From positions 62,001 through 126,000 of the forward strand of contig NC_050731.1 of the NCBI RefSeq assembly GCF_014133895.1: a stretch of 64,000 nucleotides of DNA, in the 5' to 3' direction. The translations under genes and the position numbers were made by a program. The notes below the pieces were generated by a model. That model was not told the DNA's origin and did no database searches. It worked only from the letters and a program-made list of their open reading frames with translations. This document shows positions 39,799 through 50,263 of the stretch, in pieces. Every line of letters starts with the position of its first letter. Within the stretch, counting starts at the first letter, position 1. This DNA is from Torulaspora globosa. Lineage: Eukaryota > Ascomycota > Saccharomycetes > Saccharomycetales > Saccharomycetaceae.

Positions 39799-41550
39799 TC
39801 AAGCCTTCCTACCGACTTTCAAGCTCTTGACTCTTCTTAGTAATTTGTTCCCAGTAGATTCCTTCCTTAAGCTGTCATCGAAACGTACGCCGACGTACTC
39901 GTCTTCACCGGCCTCTTCACCGTTTTCAAGATGTCCACTATGTGTCTTTGCCAGCACCAGTGGCTCTGTTGTGCTCCTGATGGTGCTCCCGCTCCTCCTT
40001 ACACCGCTATTCGTGGTTCCGCCCACCTGCAGCCTCTGAGTAAGCGACTTCTTCCTCTGTACGCCGCTGGTGCGCGTTTGGTGGCTGTGGTTCCTGATAT
40101 CCTCACGAATGGCTGCATTAGAAGCAGGCGCACCATCGAGGAACGTAGTGGACCCAAGTCCTGCCGTGGTAGGGCCGTGAACCAACTGCGATTTCCCCTT
40201 AACGTCAAACTGCGTCACAGTCTTAGCGTTTGGCTTAATCGCATCCAGGGTGCTCGTGCTACCGTTTGAATCTACCATCGCGCGTACCGTGCGATTTGCG
40301 CCTCTGGTCTTGTAAAGTTCATCGTCGTCATCGACCTCCTCTCTGCCAAACACCTCATTCAGCGCAGATTTCTTCGCAGACGCTCCGCCAATGCTGTTGT
40401 TAGGACCATCTGCCGGGAATGCCAAGACGGGTGCAGCCTTGGAGTTCTTGTTTCTATGAGGCGTGCAAGCATCGAACGGACCGTCATGATGGAAAGATCC
40501 GCCAAACAGACCCGTGACGTCCATCTTATCGATTGTATCGACGTTCTTCGGAACCACTGCCGGCTTGCCCTTCTTCTTATCCTTGTGAGACGAGCCACGG
40601 TGGCCATGGCCACTACGCTCCCGGTCGCCGTCACCGCGAGAGCGGTGATGGCGATGGCGATGCGACCGGTGGCCGCTAGAGCCCTCCTTCTCCCTCGGAT
40701 ATCCACTTTCTGACTTTTTTGAGCCCGCTACCTCGTCATACGAGGGTGGCAAGTCTCCTCCACTCCCGCTCACGTTGCGTTCCTCCTTGTATCTGTCACG
40801 CAAACGCTCCTTCTCTTCCCTCGCAGTAGGATAACTCCTCGTCGGCCGACTTCCCTTCACCGGATACGATCCGGGCTTGCTGCCATCCCTGCTACCTCCG
40901 CTCACGTCATCCAAGAACGGATTGTTCGACGGTGGTGACATACTGTTCGTTCTATCAACACAAGGCGTCCTCTGTTAGTACTCACAGCACACTATAAGCT
41001 TGCAACCGGCAGGAAAAGTATCCAGTAACTTGATCTCTTGAAGCTCCTCATTCCAGATCTTGAAACAAGGTTTCCTCCAGTAGCCCCTTTCTCGACTTAT
41101 CCTGTCGCGCCTCGCAGCAACAAGGCTACGACAAACGTCGAGGCTCGAACCCTGCCAGAAGGCGGCCAAGGCCCTGAAACAGACGAGAAACGGTCACCGT
41201 CACCTGGAATCCCCCTTTTCCTGCCACTCCGGGCGTTGCGAGGCCCTGCTTCAAAACGTCAATACATACCTGTTGCTTGTTGGTCTCGGAGACGGTCCTC
41301 TGGGACTGTGACGGTCAGTGAAAATCTCCTCTTCCTCCTCGATAGAGTTGGTGAAACTAGTGCTCGAACGTGCGCTTCCTTCTCTTGCGTATGGTGACTG
41401 AACCGCGTTGTCGCGTACCCACTCTTGGAACTGTCTATCAGCACTGTACTGGTTCAAACTCGCGTCTCCCGTAGCGTTTCTGAATGGGTTGTTGGAAGAG
41501 AATGGTCGGCTGCTGCCAGCGGCTCGCTGGCTGCCGGATCTACTGATCAT
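39799..41550 (-). CDS. PAL1: PAL1 / YHR097C homologue, endocytic coat-associated protein, two exons
   Basis: Exon 1 is 41270-41550 and exon 2 is 39799-40951; the 318-bp intron is described separately. The spliced product is 477 aa. Pal1 family proteins join early endocytic sites. Each exon has an NPF motif (SSNNPFRNAT in exon 1, SNNPFLDD at the start of exon 2), the type bound by EH domains, and exon 2 has a PPSYDE motif of the PPxY kind that Rsp5 WW domains bind. A His/Arg/Ser-rich stretch follows (residues about 190-220), and the conserved Pal1 core has MDVTGLFGGSFHHDGPFDACTP. This is the single ancestor of the YDR348C/YHR097C ohnolog pair. The last 27 residues are basic (LLRRVKSLKVGRKA). 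Confidence 0.9.
40952..41269 (-). other. Spliceosomal intron of the PAL1 homologue
   Basis: The 5' splice site is GTATGT (41269-41264 on the minus strand). The branch point is an exact TACTAAC (40980-40974), and the acceptor TTGATAG ends at 40952, about 22 nt after it. Joining keeps frame (phase 2 to the A of exon 2). A second AG nine bases downstream (after GAACAG, ending at 40943) would also keep frame, removing three residues. Confidence 0.9.
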
Positions 41551-41890
41551 GTTCTACACGCGCAGTCAGGTCTTGCAAGTTCGTTCTACGCGTCCGAAGA
41601 GCTACCTGATGGTGGTGTAGCCTTGCTCGATCTCGCCGGGATGGTTTCAAGTCCAAGAACGGCCTACTGCTGACAACAGGTGTCGAGACTCTCTTCATCG
41701 CGAGTCTGGAGGGTCTTACTCAGAGCTTGGTAAAAAATTCACCAGAGATTTTAACATCAGTACATCGCACTATATGGACGTCTAGGATCAGCACTAGATC
41801 GAAGACGTGGTCTGGCTTGGAGGTCCAATTGGCCTCCTGATGGATGGCTGTGGTGTCCGCGTGCGCTGTCTTGATCTATATAGATTTGTA
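41551..41890. other. PAL1 promoter and SFB3 3' region
   Basis: 340 bp spacer between two minus-strand genes. No gene or clear element recognised. Confidence 0.5.
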
Positions 41891-44674
41891 TTAGAATTGG
41901 ACAAACTTTTGGTGCATGTCTTCTTGCGCAGCGTTGCCGTTCTGGGACGCGGACGAGTGGTTGATCTTGACGTAGTCCTCTTTTTTGAGCTTCTCCTGTA
42001 TGAGTCGGTGGAGCTGGACGAGATAGTTGTCGTTCGACTCGATCTTGCTGACGGACTTGTCTTCGCAGAGGATCTGGCCCATGACAGAGCTGTAATATTG
42101 GTCCACGTTGGGTCTGAGCAGCTCGATGGGCAGCGTGGACCTGTTGGTGAGCTGGCACCAGTTTCTGATCAGGGCATGAGCCTTTTCATTGACCTGGGTG
42201 GGTACCTGGGGCAGCGACGCGCCGAACAGCGAGACCTGTCCCACCGGGATGTCCTCATCTACTTGCAGCAGATCGAGCAGCAGCATTCTGTTGGTGTTCT
42301 CGTTGAACCACAGGTACACCTTCTCGCCCTGGAAGATCAAGTAGCAGCCGCCGTTGGTGATGCTGGCATGGGCGTTCCTCACGGTCAAGTTCTCGACTGA
42401 ACTGCTAGACACTTGGAGCAACTTTTCAGCCGTGTCGTAGAAGGTAAGATCGGTCTCGTCTAGCAACACATGAAGTGGCACGATTTGCGGGTAGAGTTTG
42501 TAGGAGAGTTGCGCGCTGTTCAGGGTCTTGAAGTGATAGAGGTCGTAGCAACGATCATTACCGCGAGTGCTGTGAATGTTGGGAGCCATCAATGGGCTCT
42601 TTTCAAAGGCTAGCATGAAAGTGGGCAAGGTCTTCAGCGCATCGGGCAACACGAGCTGTGTACTCAAGCTGACGCCGGCGAGCGCCTTGTACTGAGTCAA
42701 AATATCCACCATTTTGTTATCGATAGTCTTTCTGATGGCGTTGAAGTCACAATCGCCCAAGGATGAGATCACGTCCTTGATCATGATCCGCATCGCAACG
42801 TTTTGATCAACGAACTGAAAGACTTCCCTGATATTCCCAGATACCTTCGCATTGCTATTGATCGAACGAACTTTTCTATTACCATCGATGTCAGTATAGA
42901 GCAACGCAGCTTGGAATGATACGGTGTTGCCTACCTTCAGCTTTTGGTCCAGTTTCAGCAACACATCGACAGTGGTGTCTGTGGTCAACACTGGTAACAT
43001 TGGATCTCGGTTTGTGTTGCCAGCAGACTCGAGATAATATTGATAGATGGAAAGGTCTGTCGAAGAACGTACTTTCAGTAGCGCTTGATAACCAACGATG
43101 CTCGACACGTGCTGAAGCATGTCGTTGACCAGGACGAACTCGTCTCTATCCTGGGTGAAATTTGGATAATATTTTAGAGTACCGCAAGTAGCCTCCACCG
43201 GATACCCTACAGTGACCATGTCAATGAACACCGAAGTCGTCAGGAAAAGGTCAAGCGAAATGTAAGATCTCGCGAACTCATGCCCCAACTTTGTATAGAA
43301 CTCATTATCGCACCTCATGTGCTTTTTCGTTGCGTCATCCTTCCTGAGCGTCAGATTACCATTTCCCACTGTAGGCATAGAATTTAGAGAACAGATAATC
43401 TTACCGCCCTGGCCTTTGGTCACGGTATCAAGAGCGAGTTTCGCTGCTTGAAGAGCCGAACCATAGCAGTTCTGCACAACATGGTAGAGCTTGCCCATAG
43501 AAATATAACTCATTATTTTCTTTAAAGTGTCATCGATGATCCTTGCGGACTCTTGTGGGTTCACGAATAAACCCTCGCAAAATGGCAAGAAAACATCATT
43601 CAAGTCTCCAATAATGTATTCTTGAGCTGTCTCCAGAGTAGGACTTAAGTTAAAGAACCTAATTCTGCTGTCAAAGGCCATGATAGCAACTTTGCAATTA
43701 GGTTGGAAATCAGAAATGTGCTCTATGCAAGTCTTGACACCCTCCACCACGGCAATGGAACTACCGTTTTCATTTGCCAGAAGAGATATATCCACTAAAA
43801 AGACGTAATGTAGCGGCAATGGCTTTTCGCCTTGGATGGCGTTGTAAACGTCGGGAACCAAAAAGTCGACGCACCCTCTAACGAGTTCTGGATTGGCACC
43901 ATTAACAGCTCCATGCGGATCAACTGCCATGGGGGGATAAGTGTCAATGGGGACTTGCGTCTTCACCTCGCAAATGTTACATAATGCGGTGGAGTCATAG
44001 CCCATGCGGAATCCAGGATTCACGTATGCGCGACAACGTCTGCAACGCAGTGGTCCCTGATCCTTCGAATTGTCCACTACCGGAACTGTTTCTTCAGGGA
44101 TTATCCGAGCGAATGGCTGAACAGTCAAGCCTAAGGGAAGCTTGGTTGCAGACCTCAGACGTTCATCTGCAGGCACACAATTCATGGATAAGCTCATAAA
44201 GCGTGGATCACACACTCCATGGTCTGCTCCATAAAACTGAGTTGTTGGCAAAGGTGGCACAGAGTCTCTAGCGGTATCATATGTGCGAGTCAAGTAGCGA
44301 ATTTGGTCTTCCCATCTCTGTGCCGCCACCAAGTGTGAAGAGGAAACGTGTGCATCTGGTTCTGGACTGCCATGCTGGGGTTGCAAACCGGGTTGCTGTT
44401 GACCCATCATTGATTGACTAGCGGCCAATAGTCCTGGCGTACTTACTGAAGCTTGCGGCATTCCCATCGGCGAGAAAGTCTGACCTTCATTGTTCGAGAG
44501 ACGACCGTCAGGACCAGGAGATTGCGTTGCAAATGGCGTTGCTGGTGCACTGACTCCCGTGGCGAGGTTGTGGTATGCCCTGTTTGGTCTACGGCTCTTT
44601 CTCGATCCGCTTTGCTGACCCGACTGATTAAGAGAAAGGTTTGAGATCTCTCTGCTAAGACCGTCCTGTTCCAT
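41891..44674 (-). CDS. SFB3: SFB3 (LST1), Sec24-family COPII cargo adaptor
   Basis: Sfb3 replaces Sec24 in COPII coats that export Pma1 and other cargo from the ER. The 927 aa protein matches S. cerevisiae YHR098C (929 aa). A Gln/Pro/Ser-rich N-terminus is followed by the zinc finger CRRCRAYVNPGF...CNIC (about residues 213-237), the vWA-like trunk (LPLHYVFLVDISLLANENG near 283), a helical region and the C-terminal gelsolin-like domain (AHASITNGGCYLIFQGEKVYLW). The frame is open to a TTG (44740), but ATG 44674 (MEQDGLSREISNLSL) gives the family length and is used. Confidence 0.96.
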   Translation of the reverse strand: MEQDGLSREISNLSLNQSGQQSGSRKSRRPNRAYHNLATGVSAPATPFATQSPGPDGRLSNNEGQTFSPMGMPQASVSTPGLLAASQSMMGQQQPGLQPQHGSPEPDAHVSSSHLVAAQRWEDQIRYLTRTYDTARDSVPPLPTTQFYGADHGVCDPRFMSLSMNCVPADERLRSATKLPLGLTVQPFARIIPEETVPVVDNSKDQGPLRCRRCRAYVNPGFRMGYDSTALCNICEVKTQVPIDTYPPMAVDPHGAVNGANPELVRGCVDFLVPDVYNAIQGEKPLPLHYVFLVDISLLANENGSSIAVVEGVKTCIEHISDFQPNCKVAIMAFDSRIRFFNLSPTLETAQEYIIGDLNDVFLPFCEGLFVNPQESARIIDDTLKKIMSYISMGKLYHVVQNCYGSALQAAKLALDTVTKGQGGKIICSLNSMPTVGNGNLTLRKDDATKKHMRCDNEFYTKLGHEFARSYISLDLFLTTSVFIDMVTVGYPVEATCGTLKYYPNFTQDRDEFVLVNDMLQHVSSIVGYQALLKVRSSTDLSIYQYYLESAGNTNRDPMLPVLTTDTTVDVLLKLDQKLKVGNTVSFQAALLYTDIDGNRKVRSINSNAKVSGNIREVFQFVDQNVAMRIMIKDVISSLGDCDFNAIRKTIDNKMVDILTQYKALAGVSLSTQLVLPDALKTLPTFMLAFEKSPLMAPNIHSTRGNDRCYDLYHFKTLNSAQLSYKLYPQIVPLHVLLDETDLTFYDTAEKLLQVSSSSVENLTVRNAHASITNGGCYLIFQGEKVYLWFNENTNRMLLLDLLQVDEDIPVGQVSLFGASLPQVPTQVNEKAHALIRNWCQLTNRSTLPIELLRPNVDQYYSSVMGQILCEDKSVSKIESNDNYLVQLHRLIQEKLKKEDYVKINHSSASQNGNAAQEDMHQKFVQF

Positions 44675-44897
44675 TTCAATTTCGAATTGCACAGATTCCC
44701 AAACAGACTCTCGACCACTTGCTACGTCCTGTCCTTCCAACCAAGTTGTTTGGTTTGCAAGTCACTAAGACAAAATAACCGAACAATGCTCGCGTGTCAA
44801 TACAAGTTGGTGAAATTTCACTTTTAACTGTTAAAATCAATGCAATTGTGAGCCCTGGGTTCCTATATCTATTATACATAAAATCTGGCGAGAATCG

Positions 44898-46619
44898 TCA
44901 CAGTAGGACTGCAAGCAGAACAAGCAGCAGTAATGCGAGCACTTGACGGGGGAACTTCCCTCTGGGTTCGAGCACGCAGGCTGGCACAGACGAATGGCCA
45001 GCGTTGTTCTTGGTCGCTCCACCGAGATATTTGGAGGAGCTCACGATGGAAGAAATCACGAGGCTTTCGTAGGCCGTCTCGCTCGTTTTGCTGGAAGGCG
45101 TAGTCCTGGAAGTTTGGTAAAAAGAGCGACCTGTGGAAATGAGTCCATCGGAGTCGATGGTACCGGTGAATATATCCGGTATGTTGCTTGTCGCACTTGG
45201 CACTGCAGCGGGTATGAGGGTCATGGTCATGGAAGTATTTCGGGATTCCGCATACGGTATGTGGCCAGATGAAATGGCGCGTATCGCGGAGGCGGATGTG
45301 GAGGTCTGTGCCGCTTCTGAACTGGAGGCGGATGATGACGAGGAGCTGTCAACTTTTTTTGCCTGAGCTAGAGCAATTGCGTTGTCCTCGAGGTCGAATA
45401 CCGTGTAGGCATTTTTCAGAAAGGGACCGCCCAAGATGTTGAATCCGATGGTGGACTTGGATCCCATCGCCAAGAGGCAAGCCTCCGCCCCATTCGAAAA
45501 ATGAATAGTTGTGTTGCTGTTAACGTCAAACGTGGTCACCAAAAAGTCCTCCAGCGGAACTCTAATGGACATATCTCCAAAAGAGAAGTCCAATTGAACG
45601 TCGTAGCTCGCCACTGAACAAGCGACTACCCACCTGCCTAGCGCCTCAACATAAGTCGCACCTATTTGGACCGCGATCTGAATAATAGCGTCTATAGGCA
45701 GATAGCTGGTGCTATACCTGGAGTCGAGGAGAACAGGCTCGACAAACTCTTCTGCTGTCACGTTCAGACTCTTCCCGGTGGCTGAGTTAATGTAGATAGT
45801 GCCCAGCGGCAATATTGGGTAGCTACTTGACTCAAGATGAGTTTCCGGATCGATGTAGGGAATCGTCTTGAACATATGCAGCCTCCCTGTGAAGAGCGTG
45901 GGGTCAACTGCACCGAGTATCAGCTTTCCGCAGTCCCCCAGCGTGCCAGACGGTAGCTTCCGTAACGAATAAGGGACATTATCGGCACCAAACCATAGAG
46001 AATAGGATGGAGACGCTATAATTCCCAGGTCGGTCAAACGATCCAAGAAGAAAAAGCTGCTGTCGAACTTAGTGCTATCCGTCTCCGATAACTGGTCTGT
46101 TATTTTTCCACCTAGTCCCAAAGATCCCTTGTTTAAGGCAGCAGATGCGTTAGCTTCGAAGAAAGATATATTCGAGATAGAGAGGTAGTCGGGAGCCACC
46201 ACCGCCGTCGACGACAAATTGATCGAGTGAGTCTCTGGTACGTTCTCGCCGGGAAACGCCAGAGCTGTGAAATTCATAGTGTCCATTACTGCTGGGCCGC
46301 TGATGTCGATCCCGTCCATGAAGTTGAAATCATAGACATGCCCATCGTTTAGACGAACTGCAGTCTCGGACCCGTTCAAGCTTTTGAGTAGCCATGTGTA
46401 AGGCTGTCCTATGTCAACTCTTAGTGATTTCTGCACGTTAGGCGTACCAAACGAAACATTGGCATACCACAGAGTACTCTCGTCCTTCCCTAGGACTATG
46501 ATAGGAAAGCCGGCATCACCAGACCCGCTCAAGGAATCATCCGAAGAGTTACTTTGACACCAACCACATCGGAGAAAGATAACAAATAAGCACCATGCTT
46601 TGAGAAGAACCGCATACAT
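44898..46619 (-). CDS. YPS7: YPS7, GPI-anchored yapsin-like aspartyl protease homologue
   Basis: 573 aa pepsin-fold protein with a signal peptide (MYAVLLKAWCLFVIFLRCGWC), many N-glycosylation sequons, a Ser/Thr/Ala-rich stalk (after about residue 435) and a hydrophobic tail LALLLLVLLAVLL for GPI attachment. It corresponds to S. cerevisiae YDR349C. The two catalytic signatures are unusual: the first reads RVDIGQPYTWL (DIG instead of DTG) and the second LLDSRYSTSYLP (DSR instead of DSG/DTG). Both Asp residues remain. The ATG at 46619 is the first in frame and starts the signal peptide. Whether it is an active protease is open. Confidence 0.9.
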   Translation of the reverse strand: MYAVLLKAWCLFVIFLRCGWCQSNSSDDSLSGSGDAGFPIIVLGKDESTLWYANVSFGTPNVQKSLRVDIGQPYTWLLKSLNGSETAVRLNDGHVYDFNFMDGIDISGPAVMDTMNFTALAFPGENVPETHSINLSSTAVVAPDYLSISNISFFEANASAALNKGSLGLGGKITDQLSETDSTKFDSSFFFLDRLTDLGIIASPSYSLWFGADNVPYSLRKLPSGTLGDCGKLILGAVDPTLFTGRLHMFKTIPYIDPETHLESSSYPILPLGTIYINSATGKSLNVTAEEFVEPVLLDSRYSTSYLPIDAIIQIAVQIGATYVEALGRWVVACSVASYDVQLDFSFGDMSIRVPLEDFLVTTFDVNSNTTIHFSNGAEACLLAMGSKSTIGFNILGGPFLKNAYTVFDLEDNAIALAQAKKVDSSSSSSASSSEAAQTSTSASAIRAISSGHIPYAESRNTSMTMTLIPAAVPSATSNIPDIFTGTIDSDGLISTGRSFYQTSRTTPSSKTSETAYESLVISSIVSSSKYLGGATKNNAGHSSVPACVLEPRGKFPRQVLALLLLVLLAVLL

Positions 46620-47100
46620 CGCGGTAAAGACACGCTCAACCGGGAGCGAGATACGAGGATGGGTGCGGGGATCTATACTTGCTTTATCTTCAAGATCTTA
46701 ACTGGTCGAGTAAGCGTACATAACCGTAAGACGCATCATAAGCTACGACCACCTCGTCCTAATAATAATTAATATCTTGATATGCTGAAGACGATAACTA
46801 AACCGAGGCTAAATCAACAGTATCAGGGACCTCATCTCGTCACAGCGAATGCAGATCCAGAGTGCGAATGGCGTAGGACTTGTCACCGGATAGGAATCAG
46901 AAAATAACTTTTAGCTCTTTGATAGGCTACATCTTGCTAATCATTATTCTTCTCAATGTCGCCACGGAGATATATGTTATCCTCACTGCCCTAATAATCA
47001 ACACAATAACCGCCGACAACCTTCAACAATCATCCCGATAAGATTATAGACGGACGTACGTACTGTGACGCCAGTCGGGAGCCATTGCAGCGAGAAAAGT
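46620..47100. other. YPS7 promoter and left edge of the second accessory island
   Basis: About 480 bp of AT-rich sequence with no supported gene. I looked for a long terminal repeat next to the retrotransposon relic and could not define one. Confidence 0.4.
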
Positions 47101-47178
47101 GGCCCATCAAGTGTGAGTACCGACCAATTACGATGTTTGGCGGAGAGATCCCTTGAAATCACCGCCTTCCTACACTGG

Positions 47179-47789
47179 ATGGACATCCATATGAATCGGT
47201 TCGCTTTCCCAGACGTCAGGGAGAAGTTCTCGTACTTTACTGATAACTTGGACGGTGAGAGGTCTTATTGGTTCAGCGCAAACCGTGAACAGATCCAGAA
47301 CTTATCCTTTGGACAGTTTTTGCGAGATTCCAACATAAATACTATAGCCAAAATGGCGTCCATGATCTGTTGAACCAGTTGTACAACTGCCGCCAAAGCT
47401 CGACCGTGGAGACCTTCAATGAACAATTCAAGAGTTAGGTACAACTATTCCAGAAGAGGATTCCCAGCAGTAGTCAGATTGGTTAAGTGGAGCCAAATCA
47501 GATCTCGAGAAACTTCTCCACGGATTACAACGGCGACAGTGAACAAAGTCATGACAATGACAGTCAATATGGCTGGCACTCCCATCACCCCACGGATCAC
47601 GACACTAGAAACCTTACAGTACGATAGCCCACCGTACGTACGACTCCATTGACCTGGATGCCATTCGGACTGGATCAGCAGGGAATCACAAACACAAGTT
47701 AACTCCACAAGAACGACAAATCCTCTAGCAACTTGGAAATCTGCTTCAGATGCAGAGCAGGAAAACATATGGCAAACAAATGCCCAATG
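47179..47789 (+). pseudogene. Ty3-like gag remnant with CCHC zinc knuckle
   Basis: A capsid-like stretch (MDIHMNRFAFPDVREKF, then LDGERSYWFSANREQ) ends at a stop at 47371-47373; capsid-like sequence resumes in another frame. A perfect CX2CX4HX4C knuckle, CFRCRAGKHMANKC, is at 47742-47783 and is followed by a stop. At least one frameshift and several stops separate the parts. Confidence 0.7.
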
Positions 47790-47876
47790 GCGAGTTCAGC
47801 CTGAATCCCCAGAAGTTCAATGTAGATTAGTCCAACCCATGCGAGTTAGGACACCAACTAAAAGCACAAAAAAGAC

Positions 47877-48206
47877 ATGCCACCCTTAGTCGGCAAGCGT
47901 AAGGAAATCGATGTTATGCGTGATGGAAAACCCATCAAACTTTTGTTAGACACCGGCAGAGCCACATCGCTAATTTCCTCCAGGAGAGCTAGCGACTTAA
48001 CGCTGAAGACTTATGACACTTCTCCGGTTATCATCCATGGTGAAATCGCGAATGCCCGAGGTGTTCCATGTACGAAAGCCACAGTTCTCATGTTTACCCA
48101 TAATGCCATCGATTATGACATTCCGATCTACGTGGGAGACGAGCTCCACACAGACATCATCATCGGCAATCCTGTCCTCAAATTTTACCCCGAGCAGGCC
48201 AACTGA
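47877..48206 (+). pseudogene. Ty3-like aspartic protease remnant
   Basis: A 109-codon open frame with LLLDTGRATSLISS (retropepsin-type DTG) near residue 27 and IIIGNPVLKFYP near its end, the usual I-G-x-x-x-L closing motif. It opens with an ATG at 47877, but upstream stops separate it from the gag part. Confidence 0.75.
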
Positions 48207-48439
48207 CCACGAATATGAGCCCTGCCACCCTGAAACCATCGACCCACAGAACCATGACAAACCATTAACTCCACCGAGCCACGGTGAACCCCAGCAACAG
48301 CCACTGACTTGTCCAATTGGCATCATCCACACGGAAGATGATCGACGAGTCCGTAAAGCCCGCAAGAAACCATCGTATTATTTGACCGGATACGTTGTCC
48401 AAGTTCAAGTGGTAGACTGCCAGCCATCCCAGGAACCGG

Positions 48440-49911
48440 TTGAAGAGAGCACTTTCAAACTTCTTTCCACCAGATCTTCAAGCTAAATATCGGCAAACAG
48501 TAAGAAACGACTTGCCACGTACCGGGCTGGACAAGAAGGAAGTCTCTCATGAGATTGACATAAAACCAGGTGCGCGATTGCCAAGGATACCACTTTACCG
48601 CCGATCTCCGAAGCAGGAGGAAAAAATTGTGAAAATAGTAGATGAATTGTTTGGAAAAGGATTTATCGAACCTTTAAGAGCCCTTTAAGAGCCCATTTAG
48701 CTCTCTGGTGGTGTTACTCAGAAAGAAGGACGGTTCGTTCCGCTTATGCGTGGACTATCGAGTTCTTAACGAAGCGACGATCAAGGATCCGTTCCCTCTA
48801 CCAAGAATCGAGGTATTACTGGCAAAGATAGGAAATTCTGCCGTCTTTTCCACACTCGACCTTCACTCTGGCTACCACCAAATCCCGGTTAAAGAAGAAG
48901 ACATTCCCAAGGCGGCTTTTACAATCCATAACGGTAATACCAGAATCCACGAAGTTCTAGAAGTTTACCATGATCATGCACTTTTTGGCGGACACTATGG
49001 TGAATCAATCACCTATGGTAAGGTAGCTGAGAAGTTCTATTGGCCAAAGATGTTGTCGTCAGTCCGTAGATACGTCAAGAGTTGTCTGCAATGTCAGATT
49101 ATGAAAAACTCTCGACAGCATAACCAAGGACTGTTGTTACCATTGCCCATTCCCGAAGGGCGATGGCTGGTCATCTCCATGGACTTCGCGACGGATCTCC
49201 CACGCACATCCCAGGGACACGACATGATCCTAGTTGTTGTACGTAGGTTCTCGAAGAGAGCTCACTTTATACCATGTCGGAAAACACTGGACGCTCGAGG
49301 TATTAAGGGCCTGCTATACCGGCTTGTCTTCGCTTATCACGGTTTTCCCGGGCTGTTACGTCCGACCAGGACATACGGTTCACAGCAAAACTATTCCATG
49401 AAATGGCCTCCCGACTGGGCATAAAGCTCACAATGTCATCTTCGAACCATCCCCAAACAGACGGCCAAAGTGAGCGAACCATCCAAGTCTTGAACAGGTT
49501 GCTCAGAACGTACACCAATGTGGACCATTCACAGTGGGACACTTGGTTACCCCAGATCGAATACGTGGACAATTCGACACCTTCGAAGTAATCCCAACGC
49601 ACACCGTTTGAACTTGACTGCGGCTACATACCTAAGGAACCCATTGTCAACACCGCAAACGAGTTATCTGCGCGTTCCTTCACCGCTGTTAAGTTTGCAC
49701 GACACCTGAGACGATAACCGTGATCGCCCAGTATGCTCTAACCGCAGCTCAACACAGACAGCAAGCCTCTCACAATCGGGGGAGGAAGGAAGTTCAGTAC
49801 AAAGTCGGAGACTATGTATTGTTACGCAGGGACGCGTACCACAACACTGGCAAATACTGGAAAGTGCAACTGCTCTTCGTCGGGCCATTTTGCAGTAGTC
49901 TGCTCCGCTAG
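48440..49911 (+). pseudogene. Ty3-like reverse transcriptase / integrase remnant, RT core and RNase H deleted
   Basis: RT fingers are readable (LYRRSPKQEEKIVKIVDELF, KKDGSFRLCVDYRVLN, FSTLDLHSGYHQIP), ending near 48935. The sequence then passes directly into the integrase HHCC region (YHDHALFGGHYG near 48970, CLQC near 49085) and core (SMDFATDLP, NHPQTDGQSERTIQ). The YxDD loop and RNase H are absent. A duplicated CTTTAAGAGCC near 48672-48695 accompanies a stop in the RT part, and frames change again near 49380 and after 49590. Confidence 0.85.
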
Positions 49912-49999
49912 ATGCTACTAGAGTAGAAGGGATGGTAGCGTGGTGGTGCCTACTGGGGTAGGCCTGCTCACTTGAGTCTTCAAGATAATTTCATGTCCT

Positions 50000-50263
50000 C
50001 TAGGGTGCAGTATTGTATGCCATTGTCTTGCATAATATATTCGAAACTGCTCCAGTCAGATACAAGTCAGCTGAGGCGGCGGCTATAATACCGTGAGATC
50101 GAGATGATTCTTCCCAGTCGTAGCCGTCACTAGTGACTCTAATATCGTAAACGTCTGTGATGTTAGACAATGCTTGTAGTTTCCTATTACAGATCTCCTG
50201 TATAGCCTGACCAGCTCCGAGTGTTGTGAAGGCCGCTAAGGTCGATAGCCATAAGGAAGCCAT
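50000..50263 (-). CDS. Small secreted-protein ORF of unknown family
   Basis: 87 codons from an ATG at 50263. The N-terminus MASLWLSTLAAFTTLGAGQA is a clear signal peptide; the mature part has two Cys residues, one NIT sequon and no membrane span. The start is closely similar to the relic at 23420 in the first island (shared STLAA...LG), and both contain a late AAAxDxYxxG-like segment. The relic was longer (about 600 bp), so this ORF may be 3'-truncated, with the retrotransposon relic only about 90 bp beyond its stop. Function unknown; a secreted toxin-like or cell-wall role is possible but unsupported. Confidence 0.5.
   Translation of the reverse strand: MASLWLSTLAAFTTLGAGQAIQEICNRKLQALSNITDVYDIRVTSDGYDWEESSRSHGIIAAASADLYLTGAVSNILCKTMAYNTAP

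Larger units (their letters stand above)
47140..49911 (+). mobile_element. Ty3/Gypsy (Metaviridae-type) retrotransposon relic with internal deletion
   Basis: Gag-like, zinc knuckle, protease, reverse transcriptase N-terminal and integrase fragments follow in Ty3 order on the plus strand, with frame changes and stops between them. The relic is about 2.8 kb, against about 4.7 kb for the internal region of Ty3. The reverse transcriptase catalytic part and RNase H are missing, so the copy is dead. No LTRs or primer site could be defined at either end. It lies upstream of tRNA-Met but about 2.1 kb from it, not at the few-bp distance of Ty3 insertions. Confidence 0.85.

Noticed and set aside
49933..49940. 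TGGTAGCG, the 8-nt primer-binding sequence of Ty3 (initiator tRNA-Met complement)
   Set aside because: It lies after the integrase part instead of behind a 5' LTR, no LTR end precedes it, and one or two chance copies are expected in a window of this size.
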